Counted from the stretch's first letter, positions 8,650 through 18,064 are shown. The stretch: DNA of 64,000 bases from Lachnospira rogosae (GCF_040096455.1 NZ_JBBMER010000007.1:124001-188000); one strand, 5' to 3'. Program-made: numbers and translations. The notes: generated by a model from the letters alone, not told the origin.

Positions 8650-8689
8650 ATAAAGGTATAGTTAAATTACTATTTGACCATACCTTTAT
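8650..8689 (-). other. Stem-loop between fliS and the fliT-like gene
   Basis: ATAAAGGTAT (8650-8659) pairs with ATACCTTTAT (8680-8689). There is no U-run after the leftward 3' arm, so it looks more like a transcript-processing or stability element than a terminator. Confidence 0.4.
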
Positions 8690-8693
8690 ATTA

Positions 8694-9071
8694 TTAATTA
8701 CCGGCTTTTACCATAACTTCTTTCCAAGTATCTCTCATTCCTCTTAATTCAGCTAATGCCTGATCAAGAACTTGTGTATCTTTCTTCATATTAGCATCAA
8801 CTAAAAGGCTGTAGATATACTTGTACACATTATCAAAATCCTCTGCTACCGGGTATTTACGATTAAGTGTTGACTGAAGCTCTTCTATAATCATCTCTGC
8901 CTTTACTATATTAGTATGTGCCTTTTCTGTATCATTCTTTTCTATTGCAACCTGAGCAATATTACAAAACTTAATTGCACCTTCATATAATAATAACGTA
9001 AGCTCAGCCGGTGTCGCTGTTAATATCTTATTGCGGTTATACTGCTGTGCCATATTCTGATTATATATCAT
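8694..9071 (-). CDS. fliS: Flagellin export chaperone FliS
   Basis: This 125-residue protein matches FliS in length and motifs: NKILTATPAELTLLLYEGAI near the N-terminus and GMRDTWKEVMVKA at the end. FliS binds the C-terminal D0 region of flagellin in the cytoplasm, keeps it unfolded and delivers it to the export gate. In Bacillus it also bridges flagellin and FliW biology. It follows fliD by 87 nt in a leftward unit flaG-fliD-fliS-fliT-like. The ATG follows GAGAGGACAAGTT, a good ribosome site. Confidence 0.95.
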   Translation of the reverse strand: MIYNQNMAQQYNRNKILTATPAELTLLLYEGAIKFCNIAQVAIEKNDTEKAHTNIVKAEMIIEELQSTLNRKYPVAEDFDNVYKYIYSLLVDANMKKDTQVLDQALAELRGMRDTWKEVMVKAGN

Positions 9072-9158
9072 AACTTGTCCTCTCTCCTGATGTCATAAAC
9101 ACCTTATATTCCTATTACCATATTATCCTTAATATAGAATTAAATCAATACCCAATTA

Positions 9159-11303
9159 TCAATTTCCAAATAAACTAGACATTGATGATGTCTGCGAGTT
9201 AAGCTTTGATAAAGCTGATTCCATAGCTGAGAATTTACTATAATAGTAATCTTCCCAAGTTGTAATCTTAGTCTCTGCATCACTTATCTTAGTTGTATAT
9301 TCTGAATATTGCTTAGTCATCTGCTTGTCATTATATACTGTATAAGCACTGCTCACTGAAGATGTAGCCATCTTATTACCTAAATCTGTATAAAGCTTTG
9401 TAGCAAGCTGTGAGAAGAACGAAACTACAGTCTCCGGATCACTTGCTATTGCCGCCCTTAACTTATCATCATTACCCGATGAAACAGAGTCATCTGAATC
9501 ACCATCAATATGATATACACCTTTTTCATTCTCACCTGATGAGAAATATCCCTGTGTTGCTATACCAAAGCTTGATAAAGCATACGACTTTCCGTTAATT
9601 GTAAATGATGAAGCCATATCATTCTTCATAGTATTGATAATACTGCTTAAAGTATCATCCTTTCTAAGAAGTGAGTCCTTAATCTTAGTCTCCCACTTTT
9701 CAACTTCATCATCCGTCATTGCGGACTTCTCGTCATCTGTAAGTGGTTCATAACCCTTAGAGCTGTCTGCATTGTATGCTTCATCCATTGACTTAATCAG
9801 CTTATTATAATCTGTAAACATATCTTTAATAGACTTATAGATTGCATCTACATCTGTATCTGTAGTTATTGTAACCTGCTCATCATCCTTAGTCTTAGCG
9901 GTTACCTGTATTGTAATGCCATTAATCGAATAGTTATTGCTATTACTTGTAAATGTAGCACCATTAAGCTCAATTTCTGAATCCTGTCCTACTTTTCTTG
10001 ATGCGCCCTTAGAAAACTTATGTGCTGCGTTAATCATATCATAGCTATTCTTTGCTTTGTTCTGATACTGTGTTGTAAGGTCTGCCTTAATCTTAGTATT
10101 CCTGTCAGCAGTCTCAGCAGCTATATTGGCAACTCCAGCAGCTGAATCTGTCTCTTTTAGAGCTGATACAGTTGTCTTGCCATCTTTCACCTCAATATTA
10201 ACATAATTTTTAAGGTCTTCCATTGATTTCTTAGCTGTATCGTAGTTAGCTATGTCTGATTTAAGTGTTTCTACAGAACTTGTAAGGGTTTTATATTGTT
10301 CTTTTTCTTCGTCTGTAAGTTTACTTTCATCAAAATCACTATCATTATCTCCGCCTTTGCCTTTTAAAATAAGTGCATCAAGCTGTGCCTGTTTTGATGT
10401 AAGCTGTGCCTTAGCATTATCTTCAGCTGTGGCACCTGTATCTGACATATATTTAGTATTAAAACTATCAACTGTAGCAGAAGCTTTACTATATGCTGCA
10501 AGCTTTTCCTGTGCTACTGTATCAAAGCTTATCTTATTACTCTCATAAGCACTATTAATAATATCATCAAGTGCTGATGTATATGTACCATCCGCAGCAT
10601 TATAATAGCCAGCCCATTTTGTATACTCTGCTGTAGATGTCTTATCATCTGTATAAAGTCCCAATTCATACAAAGAGTCTCTGCCAGCTGTATCATTAGC
10701 TACTAATGAAAAATCTCCATCTTTACCAGAAGTCTTGGAACTTATAAAGAATCTCTGGTTCGCCTCATCAAAGCTTGCCTGTACACCAGCATCCTTAAGC
10801 TTTACTAAGAACTGATTAACTGTCATATCATCTGTAAGTTCTATATTAGTTGACTTACCATCAACAGAAAGTGTAACACTTCCCTGTCCAGACGTCTTAT
10901 TTGTTATAGCTGATAACTTGCTTGAACCTGTTATCTTTGATGTGCTGTCTGATTTATTAGTAACTTCACCACCTGTAAGATAACCCGATGATGCAAGTTC
11001 TTTAACCTTTAATGTCTGGTCTCCAGCTACCGCACTTGAACTTGCTGTAACTGTAGCTACACTTGAATTAGATACAGTTGACTTCTTAAGGCTGTATGCT
11101 TTACCAAATCTCGCTGATGAAAGCTTTCCACTATAAAAGCTATATATGCTTGTATTCATAGTCTTCCACTTTTCCTGTTTCCAGGAAAGCTTAGTCTGAG
11201 CCTTTACAAGATTGTCTTTCTTTAACTGATATCCTGATACAAGTGCTGTTACAAGCGACTCTGTATCCATACCTGAAACCATACCTGATAATCTTATTGG
11301 CAT
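9159..11303 (-). CDS. fliD: Flagellar filament cap protein FliD
   Basis: The N-terminus MPIRLSGMVSGMDTESLVTA is the classical FliD (HAP2) signature, and the C-terminus (TTWEDYYYSKFSAMESALSK) is the helical D0 region that inserts into the filament tip. At 714 residues it is longer than the common 450-550. Residues about 215-400 form an insertion rich in D, K, S and T with a probable coiled coil (QLTSKQAQLDALILKG). FliD forms the multimeric cap that folds flagellin at the growing tip, and in gut bacteria the exposed insert can contact mucus. It sits 11 nt downstream of flaG and uses an AGGAGG ribosome site. Confidence 0.95.
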   Translation of the reverse strand: MPIRLSGMVSGMDTESLVTALVSGYQLKKDNLVKAQTKLSWKQEKWKTMNTSIYSFYSGKLSSARFGKAYSLKKSTVSNSSVATVTASSSAVAGDQTLKVKELASSGYLTGGEVTNKSDSTSKITGSSKLSAITNKTSGQGSVTLSVDGKSTNIELTDDMTVNQFLVKLKDAGVQASFDEANQRFFISSKTSGKDGDFSLVANDTAGRDSLYELGLYTDDKTSTAEYTKWAGYYNAADGTYTSALDDIINSAYESNKISFDTVAQEKLAAYSKASATVDSFNTKYMSDTGATAEDNAKAQLTSKQAQLDALILKGKGGDNDSDFDESKLTDEEKEQYKTLTSSVETLKSDIANYDTAKKSMEDLKNYVNIEVKDGKTTVSALKETDSAAGVANIAAETADRNTKIKADLTTQYQNKAKNSYDMINAAHKFSKGASRKVGQDSEIELNGATFTSNSNNYSINGITIQVTAKTKDDEQVTITTDTDVDAIYKSIKDMFTDYNKLIKSMDEAYNADSSKGYEPLTDDEKSAMTDDEVEKWETKIKDSLLRKDDTLSSIINTMKNDMASSFTINGKSYALSSFGIATQGYFSSGENEKGVYHIDGDSDDSVSSGNDDKLRAAIASDPETVVSFFSQLATKLYTDLGNKMATSSVSSAYTVYNDKQMTKQYSEYTTKISDAETKITTWEDYYYSKFSAMESALSKLNSQTSSMSSLFGN

Positions 11304-11314
11304 AATATTACCTC

Positions 11315-11752
11315 CTATCTCTTCTCATCAACAAGGATACCAGCAAGCTCCCAGGCTTTTGCAAGCATTTCAAGAGCCTTCTCTGATGGTATCTCCTTGA
11401 TGACTTCATCAGTGTCCTTATCTTTAATCTTAATAGTAATACGGTTAGTTGGCTCATTATAGCCAAATTCTGCTATTGTATTTCTATTAATTACTTTCTG
11501 TATATCTTTGAGTTCCTTGATACTCGCTTCTTTCTTCTCATTCTGCTGTGCAAGATTAGATTCACCATTGTCAGTACCACTCTTCTGTGTATTGGTTATC
11601 TGCACTGTCGATGCTGTACTGACTTTACTATCTGCTGTCATTTCTTTTGCTGCTGTATCAGAAGAAGTCTGAACATTAACCTTATTAATCTGTGTTGCCT
11701 GAACTGCCTGATTATGGTAATTGGCAGCTATGCTCATTTTATCAATTCCCAT
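11315..11752 (-). CDS. flaG: FlaG-family flagellar protein
   Basis: This 145-residue protein has the FlaG C-terminal core, about residues 75-140: VINRNTIAEFGYNEPTNRIT followed by IKIKDKDTDEVIKEIPSEKA, which is the ETGEVIRQIP-type segment of the family. The first 70 residues are low-complexity, rich in S, T, Q and N. FlaG proteins affect filament length and usually sit beside fliD, as here. It is the first gene of the flaG-fliD-fliS unit. The ATG follows GGAGGTGAAGGATA. Confidence 0.88.
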   Translation of the reverse strand: MGIDKMSIAANYHNQAVQATQINKVNVQTSSDTAAKEMTADSKVSTASTVQITNTQKSGTDNGESNLAQQNEKKEASIKELKDIQKVINRNTIAEFGYNEPTNRITIKIKDKDTDEVIKEIPSEKALEMLAKAWELAGILVDEKR

Positions 11753-11832
11753 TATCCTTCACCTCCGTGTGGTTGTAAAAAATGTTCTCAAACCGATATT
11801 AACCAATATTACAATTCTGCAATATATATCCT

Positions 11833-11871
11833 AGTGCAGTAAAGAAATCCTTTTCCCGTATTTATTGCACT
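11833..11871 (-). other. Leader hairpin upstream of flaG
   Basis: An 11-bp stem (11833-11843 with 11861-11871, one wobble pair) encloses a 17-nt loop reading TACGGGAAAAGGATTTC in the transcript. There is no U-run, so it is not an obvious terminator. The loop exposes two GGA motifs, which would suit CsrA binding; this is a hypothesis. Confidence 0.45.
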
Positions 11872-11891
11872 TTACTCAGTTTCTAAACCCT

Positions 11892-11918
11892 ATATCGGCA
11901 TTCTAATACCATAATATA
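11892..11918 (-). promoter_or_regulatory. Sigma-28-type promoter before flaG-fliD-fliS
   Basis: Leftward GCCGATAT (11892-11899) is a perfect SigD -10. The -35 position, 15 nt away, reads TATA rather than TAAA, so this is a weaker match. The rest of the 11753-11978 spacer is AT-rich, with an AT-only inverted repeat around 11939-11973 that may end the csrA transcript. Confidence 0.6.
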
Positions 11919-11978
11919 ACATTATATATTAATTATATTTATTATAAACCATTGCAATCGTTATAATAAATGTAACTA

Positions 11979-12203
11979 TCATTTCTTAAAGAGCTGGTTA
12001 AGTGCCTTAACATCAATTGCCTGTTGTGTAGCTTCCTTATTAGCATCCTTTATCTGTACATATACTTCTTTTCTGTATATTGGAACAGACTTAGGTGCTG
12101 TTATTCCAAGCTTAACCTGATCTCCTTTAATCTCAATAACTGTAACTTCTACGTCATCGTTAATTATTATAGCTTCATCTTTTTTCCTTGATAATGCCAG
12201 CAT
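11979..12203 (-). CDS. csrA: Carbon storage regulator CsrA
   Basis: The 74-residue product begins MLALSRKKDEAIIINDDVEV, the canonical CsrA start, and continues VTVIEIKGDQVKLGITAPKS with the IKGDQVKLGI strand that forms the RNA-binding edge of the dimer. The ATG at 12201-12203 is chosen because it fits the family and has AAAGGTGAG upstream; it lies one base after the fliW stop. CsrA binds GGA-loop RNAs and represses flagellin translation; FliW antagonises it. It has about 12 extra C-terminal residues relative to the 61-residue E. coli protein, as is common in Firmicutes. Confidence 0.96.
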   Translation of the reverse strand: MLALSRKKDEAIIINDDVEVTVIEIKGDQVKLGITAPKSVPIYRKEVYVQIKDANKEATQQAIDVKALNQLFKK

Positions 12204-12204
12204 T

Positions 12205-12663
12205 CTACTCACCTTTCCTTTCTTCAAGAATTGAATAAATAGGATATCTGACTTCATAATCATTGTTGTCGGCTATAAGCTGTACACCCTTTAACGTATC
12301 AGCATTGACAATGATTGGAGCTTTGAAATTAATTGTCATCTTAGTAATATCTGCTGGGACAGTAAGTACACAAAACACTATAAGATCAGCTTCTTTAATA
12401 TCACTTCCAAGAGCCTTTAACATCTCATCTTCAACTATCGGATCATAGTCTTCTTTAATAAGCTCCGGCTTTAACATTGGAAGAGCAAGTTCTGGCTCAT
12501 CTAATGACTGTAACCACATTATTGATGCCTCGTCTCCCTTATCCACATCATATATAAGAGTGAACTTTTTACAATTCTCAAAGCCAATAACTCCAAGGTC
12601 AAATGTTATAATCTTGTCATCGTCAATATCAACCGTTCCAAACCATCTTGTATCTACCTTCAC
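12205..12663 (-). CDS. fliW: Flagellar assembly factor FliW
   Basis: This 152-residue protein starts with KVDTRWFGTVDIDDDKIITF, the FliW strand pattern, and contains FDLGVIGFENCKKFTLIYD and WLQSLDEPELALP, matching the Bacillus protein. FliW binds flagellin and, when free, binds CsrA allosterically so that flagellin translation is relieved. The start is the GTG at 12661-12663, because GGAGGG lies 7 nt upstream; the in-frame ATG at 12678 has no ribosome site of its own and contains the Shine-Dalgarno. It is followed without a gap by csrA and preceded closely by flgL. Confidence 0.95.
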   Translation of the reverse strand: MKVDTRWFGTVDIDDDKIITFDLGVIGFENCKKFTLIYDVDKGDEASIMWLQSLDEPELALPMLKPELIKEDYDPIVEDEMLKALGSDIKEADLIVFCVLTVPADITKMTINFKAPIIVNADTLKGVQLIADNNDYEVRYPIYSILEERKGE

Positions 12664-12692
12664 CTTAAAACCCTCCATTAATTATCATTTTA

Positions 12693-14303
12693 TTATCCAA
12701 TAAAATCAAGTAATGTCTGCTGTACCACCTTGCTTGCTGCTGAAAGTGCCGCATTATACACAAGCTGGGCAGAAGTATAAGATATAACAACTTCCTCAAG
12801 ATCAATATCTTCATTCTCAGACTTAAGACTTGTAAAATTAGTCTTCTGTTCTGTAAGTCTTGACTTGGTAAGGTCAAGTCTTGTAATCCTGTTACCTACA
12901 TCAGCCTTGGCATTAGAAATCTGTTCCTGATATCCCTGCATCTGTCCAATTCCTGTCTCAAACGCTTTAGTCATCTGGCTCTTTGCTAATTCCTGCTGCT
13001 TTGTAAGTCCTTCAAGAATATCACTTAAACTCTTCTGGTCTGCATCTGATGAATATCTTTCCTCTTTCATCATACTTTCAACCTTTGACATCTGGCTCTC
13101 TATATCAAGAACATTCTGTACTGCTGATGTGAGGTCATCTATATTTCTTCCAAAATATATATTAAACGCTTCATCTGCCTGAGTATTAACCTTTAACTTC
13201 TGTGTAAAATTAATATTATACTCTATATCTTCATCCTTCTTAGCATAAGTAACGCCTGTAACATTATCAACACAGTCAAAATACATTGTTGGATTAACAT
13301 CACCCTTTTTGAAATTAGATTTATCATACTGCACTGAGAATGAATTGCTTGTATATACGTCCTTATATACATTTTCTCCAAGAAGAACTTCACCAACCTG
13401 TGAATTAATAACTATCTCATCATCACCTGGTATATAATTAGTATCTGATGTAAATGATACTGTAACTGCATTGCCACTTCCATCACTAAAGAAGTTACCT
13501 GTAACGCCTGTTATATTACCATTGGCATCTGTATTAGTTGTAACACCTGTAACTGCATTACCATCTGCATCTGTTACTGATATTGTTCCGTCTGTGTTCT
13601 TAGTTATTGAAGCCGTATTGCCCTGACTGTCTGTAATCTTAAATGTTCCATTAGCATCAACCTCTGAATAAGCAAGCTGTAATCTGTGTACTGTCTGCAC
13701 ATTTGGTGTAATAATCTTGCCATTAGCATCTTTTTTAACTGACAGATTCATAATATCATCATTAGAATAGGCATTAGTATATACAGTCTTACTGCTAAGT
13801 GCATCTCTTGTAAAGTTCTGTGTTATTGTATAGTCCACATCCTTAGCATCTGCATCTGACTGATATGTCAGAGGCTTGTCTGTTGCATAACCTGTGAATA
13901 CATATCTTCCAGCATAATCTACATCTCCCTGTGTATAGAATGAATCCTTTAGCTTATTAAGTGTCTCAACAATTGTATTACGTTCCGAAGGAGAATACGA
14001 ATCTGTTGCACCCTGATTACAATAGCTGTAAAGCTGTGATACTATATTGTAACTCTGGTCAAGAGCATCGTGTGTTACCGAAAGCCATGATGAAGCATCT
14101 GGTATATTCTTATTAATATACTGTGTAACCTGATCAAGACTTGAACGAAGTCTTAATGCTCTGATTGCAATAATTGGGTCATCAGAAGGCTTGTTAATCT
14201 TCTTCTGTGTAGATAACTGTGTATCCATTGTATTAATCTGACTTTTATTAGTCTGTATATTAGCTATAGAGCTGTTTATCATCATCTGATTAGTTATTCT
14301 CAT
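12693..14303 (-). CDS. flgL: Hook-filament junction protein FlgL
   Basis: The N-terminus MRITNQMMINSSIANIQTNK and the C-terminal helix (VVISYTSAQLVYNAALSAAS) are typical of FlgL (HAP3), which joins the hook-FlgK zone to the flagellin filament. At 536 residues it is about 200 longer than the usual protein. The extra part, about residues 195-360, contains Thr/Asp/Asn-rich short beta repeats such as TISVTDADGNAVTG and NTDANGNITGVTG, likely surface-exposed. It lies between flgK and fliW in a continuous leftward operon. GGAGGAATAGT precedes the ATG. Confidence 0.94.
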   Translation of the reverse strand: MRITNQMMINSSIANIQTNKSQINTMDTQLSTQKKINKPSDDPIIAIRALRLRSSLDQVTQYINKNIPDASSWLSVTHDALDQSYNIVSQLYSYCNQGATDSYSPSERNTIVETLNKLKDSFYTQGDVDYAGRYVFTGYATDKPLTYQSDADAKDVDYTITQNFTRDALSSKTVYTNAYSNDDIMNLSVKKDANGKIITPNVQTVHRLQLAYSEVDANGTFKITDSQGNTASITKNTDGTISVTDADGNAVTGVTTNTDANGNITGVTGNFFSDGSGNAVTVSFTSDTNYIPGDDEIVINSQVGEVLLGENVYKDVYTSNSFSVQYDKSNFKKGDVNPTMYFDCVDNVTGVTYAKKDEDIEYNINFTQKLKVNTQADEAFNIYFGRNIDDLTSAVQNVLDIESQMSKVESMMKEERYSSDADQKSLSDILEGLTKQQELAKSQMTKAFETGIGQMQGYQEQISNAKADVGNRITRLDLTKSRLTEQKTNFTSLKSENEDIDLEEVVISYTSAQLVYNAALSAASKVVQQTLLDFIG

Positions 14304-14344
14304 ACTATTCCTCCATTCATTTACAGATATGCTATGTGAACTAA

Positions 14345-15919
14345 TTATAAGCCCGTCTGGTTAATAAGCTTGTCGTATATCTCGTTCATAACCGACATCA
14401 TCTTAGAGTTAAGATTGTAAGCCTGCTGGAACTTCATAAGATCCATAGCTTCTTCATCAGTATCAACACCCATAACCGATAATCTCTGGTTCTGAATTGT
14501 TGTCTTCATATTATTATAGTTAGAAAGAAATGTCTTAGCCTTACTTGAATCAATTGATACATCACTGACAATACTTTCAAGGAAGTAAGCACCTGTACCA
14601 CCATCAAATATCTTTTTCTTCTGAAGTGCATTAATCTGTTCAATCAGATCGCACTGTGATTCGCCGTCCCCTACATTTGACTTTGTCGCAAGCTTATCAG
14701 CATCCTCTAAAAGAGCCGAATTAACAGATACTGTTGTTGCTGTAAGAACTCCAGAACCATCCTGAACAACAAAAAGTGGTATACCTTTATTCTTAGCATC
14801 AGTTGTATCCGCATCTGATACATAGCCACTTTCAAATATGCTGTTAACTGCCTGTGCAAATGTCTGTATAAACGTATTAAGCTGTACCTGATAGAATGGT
14901 ACACCCTTATAATTAATATTCTCGCCTGCCTGTGCATTAGTCTCTGTTACGATATTACCATCAATATCTGTCTTGTATGTTCCATCATCATTCTTAGCAT
15001 AAGACTCAATCTCTCCATTACAGCCATCTCTTATATCTATAAGTGCTTTTAACTGTCCTCCAAGTGAGTCACTGTATATATTAAAATCAGATCCGTCATT
15101 CCACTTTATATCATAAAGTCCATCTGCATCGCTTGTATTTCTTACTTCACCTCTTGCCACAACCTCTAATGTCCTGTAACTGTAATCATTAACAAGTGAC
15201 TGTCCATTAATTGTTATCTGGAATGATGTAAGACCATTCTGGATTTCTGTCTCGCTTACTGTTATATTAACTGCCTTTGAAAGCTCATCAACTAATGCAT
15301 TTCTCTGGTCACGAAGATCATTAGCATCACCATAGCACGCCTCAATCTGGTTAATCTGCTTATTAAGTGCTGTTATGTTCTGTGCAAGTGTATTAATATG
15401 CTCAACAGTATCCTTTACTTCGTTATTGGCATCTGCCTGTACATTTCTTAAGTTATTAGCTAATGTATTAAAGTAATCTGTCATACTCTTGGCATTATTA
15501 ATAAGCTGGTTCTTTGCAGAAGTGTCAGCTGGTGTAATTGTAAGCTGGTTAACTGCATCAAAGAAATTGCCGTATTCCTTTGAGAAACCTGAAAGAAGAA
15601 ATTCATTAAGATAATCCTCAACCTGTGTCATATAATTATTCTTAGCTTCGTACTGTCCATAGTTAGCACAGTTGTTACGATATTTCTCATCATAATAAGA
15701 ATCTCTTGTCTGTTTAATCTCTACAACATTAACACCTGAACCAATTGTTCCGTATGTTGAATATGTTCTTAAAGCATCTGATGCCTGTAAAAGCACGCTC
15801 TGCTTAGTATATCCATCAGTATTAATATTAGAAAGGTTGTGTGCTGTTGTTGTAATAGATGTCTGTGCCGCCTGAAGTCCTTTGTATGAGATTGATAATC
15901 CAAAAAATGTAGATGCCAT
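14345..15919 (-). CDS. flgK: Hook-associated protein FlgK (copy 1)
   Basis: The start at 15917-15919 gives MASTFFGLSISYKGLQAAQ, the conserved FlgK/flagellar rod-like N-terminus, and has GGAGAGTTAAT upstream; an upstream ATG at 15955 lacks a ribosome site and adds an atypical sequence. The product is 524 residues. Residues 10-60 carry TTAHNLSNINTDGYTKQ, and the C-terminus has DLMKFQQAYNLNSKMMSVMN, the helix that joins the hook. FlgK is HAP1 of the hook-filament junction. It follows another FlgK-type gene at 16015-17949 by 95 nt, so this genome has a tandem pair. Confidence 0.93.
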   Translation of the reverse strand: MASTFFGLSISYKGLQAAQTSITTTAHNLSNINTDGYTKQSVLLQASDALRTYSTYGTIGSGVNVVEIKQTRDSYYDEKYRNNCANYGQYEAKNNYMTQVEDYLNEFLLSGFSKEYGNFFDAVNQLTITPADTSAKNQLINNAKSMTDYFNTLANNLRNVQADANNEVKDTVEHINTLAQNITALNKQINQIEACYGDANDLRDQRNALVDELSKAVNITVSETEIQNGLTSFQITINGQSLVNDYSYRTLEVVARGEVRNTSDADGLYDIKWNDGSDFNIYSDSLGGQLKALIDIRDGCNGEIESYAKNDDGTYKTDIDGNIVTETNAQAGENINYKGVPFYQVQLNTFIQTFAQAVNSIFESGYVSDADTTDAKNKGIPLFVVQDGSGVLTATTVSVNSALLEDADKLATKSNVGDGESQCDLIEQINALQKKKIFDGGTGAYFLESIVSDVSIDSSKAKTFLSNYNNMKTTIQNQRLSVMGVDTDEEAMDLMKFQQAYNLNSKMMSVMNEIYDKLINQTGL

Positions 15920-16014
15920 ATTAACTCTCCATTCTGCACCTTTATACCAGTGCATTATTTACATTGTTGTATTAAACATCAATTATAATTCAATATAATC
16001 TGTAATTAATATAA

Positions 16015-17949
16015 TCAAGAACCAAGTGATGTAACAAGATGTTCTATCATCTCACTTACAACATTAATATATCTTGATGCCGCATTATATGCGTGCTGAT
16101 ATTTTATCATCTTCTCAAGTTCTTCATCTGAAGATACACCTGATGTCTGTAATCTCTGGTTATCATAACCATCAACCATTGATGTCTGGTTATTAACAAA
16201 TCTTGAAAGTACCTTACCAACTGTAGCAAACTCACCTATATAATCATTATAGAATGAATTAAAGTCTGCCTTGGCATATGAATCAGGATTAAGCGATGCG
16301 AACTTTTTGCTGAATGCATCAATAAGTTCATTAGCTTTAGAAAAATCTTCCTTGCCCTGTATTGTTGATAATGGAATTCTGTCAACATGCTGTGATGCTT
16401 CAGGATTAACTAAAAGCTTACCAAGTGTATAATCTGTTTCATAATCTGCTGTATTAAGATTATTGCGGACATAAGTCTTAGTTCCGTCTGCCGCTGTTAT
16501 CTGGATATATCTTTCTGTCCCCTCTCTCTTGAACAGTTCAACACCCATAGTCATATCCTTATCCATACCGAAACCAGCCTTGTCTGTATCAAGTACAGAA
16601 TACTTCATATTATCAATAGTCTCAGCTGTTGTTCCTGCCTGGTCAACATAAAGCTTCTCACCTGATGAATAACTGTAAGTTCCATCACCATTGGCAACAC
16701 CTTTAACTTCCTTACCATATCTGTCATAAAGTGTTGCATTAACCGAAGCATTATATATGTACTCATCAGCCTGTAATACATTACCGTCATTATCTGTAAG
16801 CTCTTTTGTTGTTTCTATTGTCTTTTCTGGACAAAGAATATCATTAAGGGAAGTAACTATTCCATTAACAAGCTTATCAAATCCAGCTATCGCACTAAGT
16901 ATTGCTGATGGTTCAATATATTTGTTGTAATATTCCTGCTTCTCGTTATATGCATCCATTGCATCATTATAAGCCTGAAGTCCGTCTGCTGTTGTAAGAT
17001 CGTAATCTTCCTTCTCCGGCATAACAGGTACATCTGTATAATTAACTTCTATAGAACCTCTTGCTACTAAAAGACCTTTGAGTTCTCCCTTGTCTGTATC
17101 CTTCATATTATTAATATTAGAAAGATTAAATACATCCCTGTCATAACCTGGCCAGATTGGGATTAACAGTGCACTATTATCAACCTGTCTTGTTCCCATC
17201 TCAGTAACCTGTGCCGATGTAACAAATGGTACATTCTCAGCAGTTACAATCACCTCACCATGTTCATTCTCATAATAATCAAAATCAATATAACCACTTA
17301 ATTCATCTAACGCATTATCTCTTGTATCTCTTAAATCATTAGCACGTTCACCACTTCCAGATTCAACCTTGGCTATCTCTTTATTAAGGTCATATATCTT
17401 TTGTCCAAGATTGTTAATCTTATTTACCATATTATTAATATCTGTGTTAAGAGTTACCTGATAATCCTTAAGCCCAGCATATATTGCTTCAGACCTGTCT
17501 ATAAATGCTGTTGCATTCTGGATAAGTGAAGATCTTGCAATTGTACTTGTTGGATTCTTAGTAAGTTCATTAATTGCGTTATACAGATTCGTTATCTGTG
17601 TCTGGTATGTAACGCCCTGCATTTCTCCAAATAAATCTTCTACTTCTTCTACTGCCTTATACTGGCTTTCATAATATCCAAGTCTTGCATTCTCTGTTCT
17701 GTATGACTTATCTATAAAATCATTTCTTATTCTGCTTATAGCATCAACATCAACACCAAGTCCACACTTGCCTGTGCTGTTTCCTGTTCCGAACACATTA
17801 ACATACGTACTGTCTGCAAATGTAATCTGCTGTCTTGTGTATCCTGTTGTATTAACATTTGACAGATTGTGTGCCGTTGTATTAAGTGCTGTCTGTGATG
17901 TTTTAAGTCCTGACGCTCCTACCATAAGCGATGCCATTCCGTTAGCCAT
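16015..17949 (-). CDS. flgK: Hook-associated protein FlgK (copy 2, longer)
   Basis: This 644-residue protein has LKTSQTALNTTAHNLSNVNT and TTGYTRQQITF in the first 40 residues and KMIKYQHAYNAASRYINVVS at the C-terminus, both diagnostic of FlgK. Compared with the shorter downstream copy, the central region is enlarged and acidic. Which of the two forms the junction is not clear; both may be incorporated, or one may specialise. It is preceded by a terminator-like hairpin and a second stem-loop in the gap after flgN, so its expression may be attenuated separately. The ATG follows GGAGGAATT. Confidence 0.93.
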   Translation of the reverse strand: MANGMASLMVGASGLKTSQTALNTTAHNLSNVNTTGYTRQQITFADSTYVNVFGTGNSTGKCGLGVDVDAISRIRNDFIDKSYRTENARLGYYESQYKAVEEVEDLFGEMQGVTYQTQITNLYNAINELTKNPTSTIARSSLIQNATAFIDRSEAIYAGLKDYQVTLNTDINNMVNKINNLGQKIYDLNKEIAKVESGSGERANDLRDTRDNALDELSGYIDFDYYENEHGEVIVTAENVPFVTSAQVTEMGTRQVDNSALLIPIWPGYDRDVFNLSNINNMKDTDKGELKGLLVARGSIEVNYTDVPVMPEKEDYDLTTADGLQAYNDAMDAYNEKQEYYNKYIEPSAILSAIAGFDKLVNGIVTSLNDILCPEKTIETTKELTDNDGNVLQADEYIYNASVNATLYDRYGKEVKGVANGDGTYSYSSGEKLYVDQAGTTAETIDNMKYSVLDTDKAGFGMDKDMTMGVELFKREGTERYIQITAADGTKTYVRNNLNTADYETDYTLGKLLVNPEASQHVDRIPLSTIQGKEDFSKANELIDAFSKKFASLNPDSYAKADFNSFYNDYIGEFATVGKVLSRFVNNQTSMVDGYDNQRLQTSGVSSDEELEKMIKYQHAYNAASRYINVVSEMIEHLVTSLGS

Positions 17950-17973
17950 AATTCCTCCATATCCTAAACCCAG

Positions 17974-18026
17974 AAAAAAATCACATTCTCAAAGAAAAAT
18001 CCCAATTCATTCCTTTGAAAATGTGA
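17974..18026 (-). terminator. Terminator-like hairpin between flgN and flgK copy 2
   Basis: A 14-bp stem pairs 17981-17994 with 18013-18026, followed leftward by seven T residues. It lies inside what is otherwise a continuous flagellar operon, so it is either an attenuator or marks the end of a flgM-flgN unit. No promoter was found between it and flgK. Confidence 0.7.
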
Positions 18027-18064
18027 CCCTTAATTCCGAATAATATTACTTAATCTATATTGTG

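Noticed and set aside
11792..11801. ACCGATATTA on the plus strand, sigma-28 -10-like
   Set aside because: No rightward gene follows and no TAAA lies at the correct distance.
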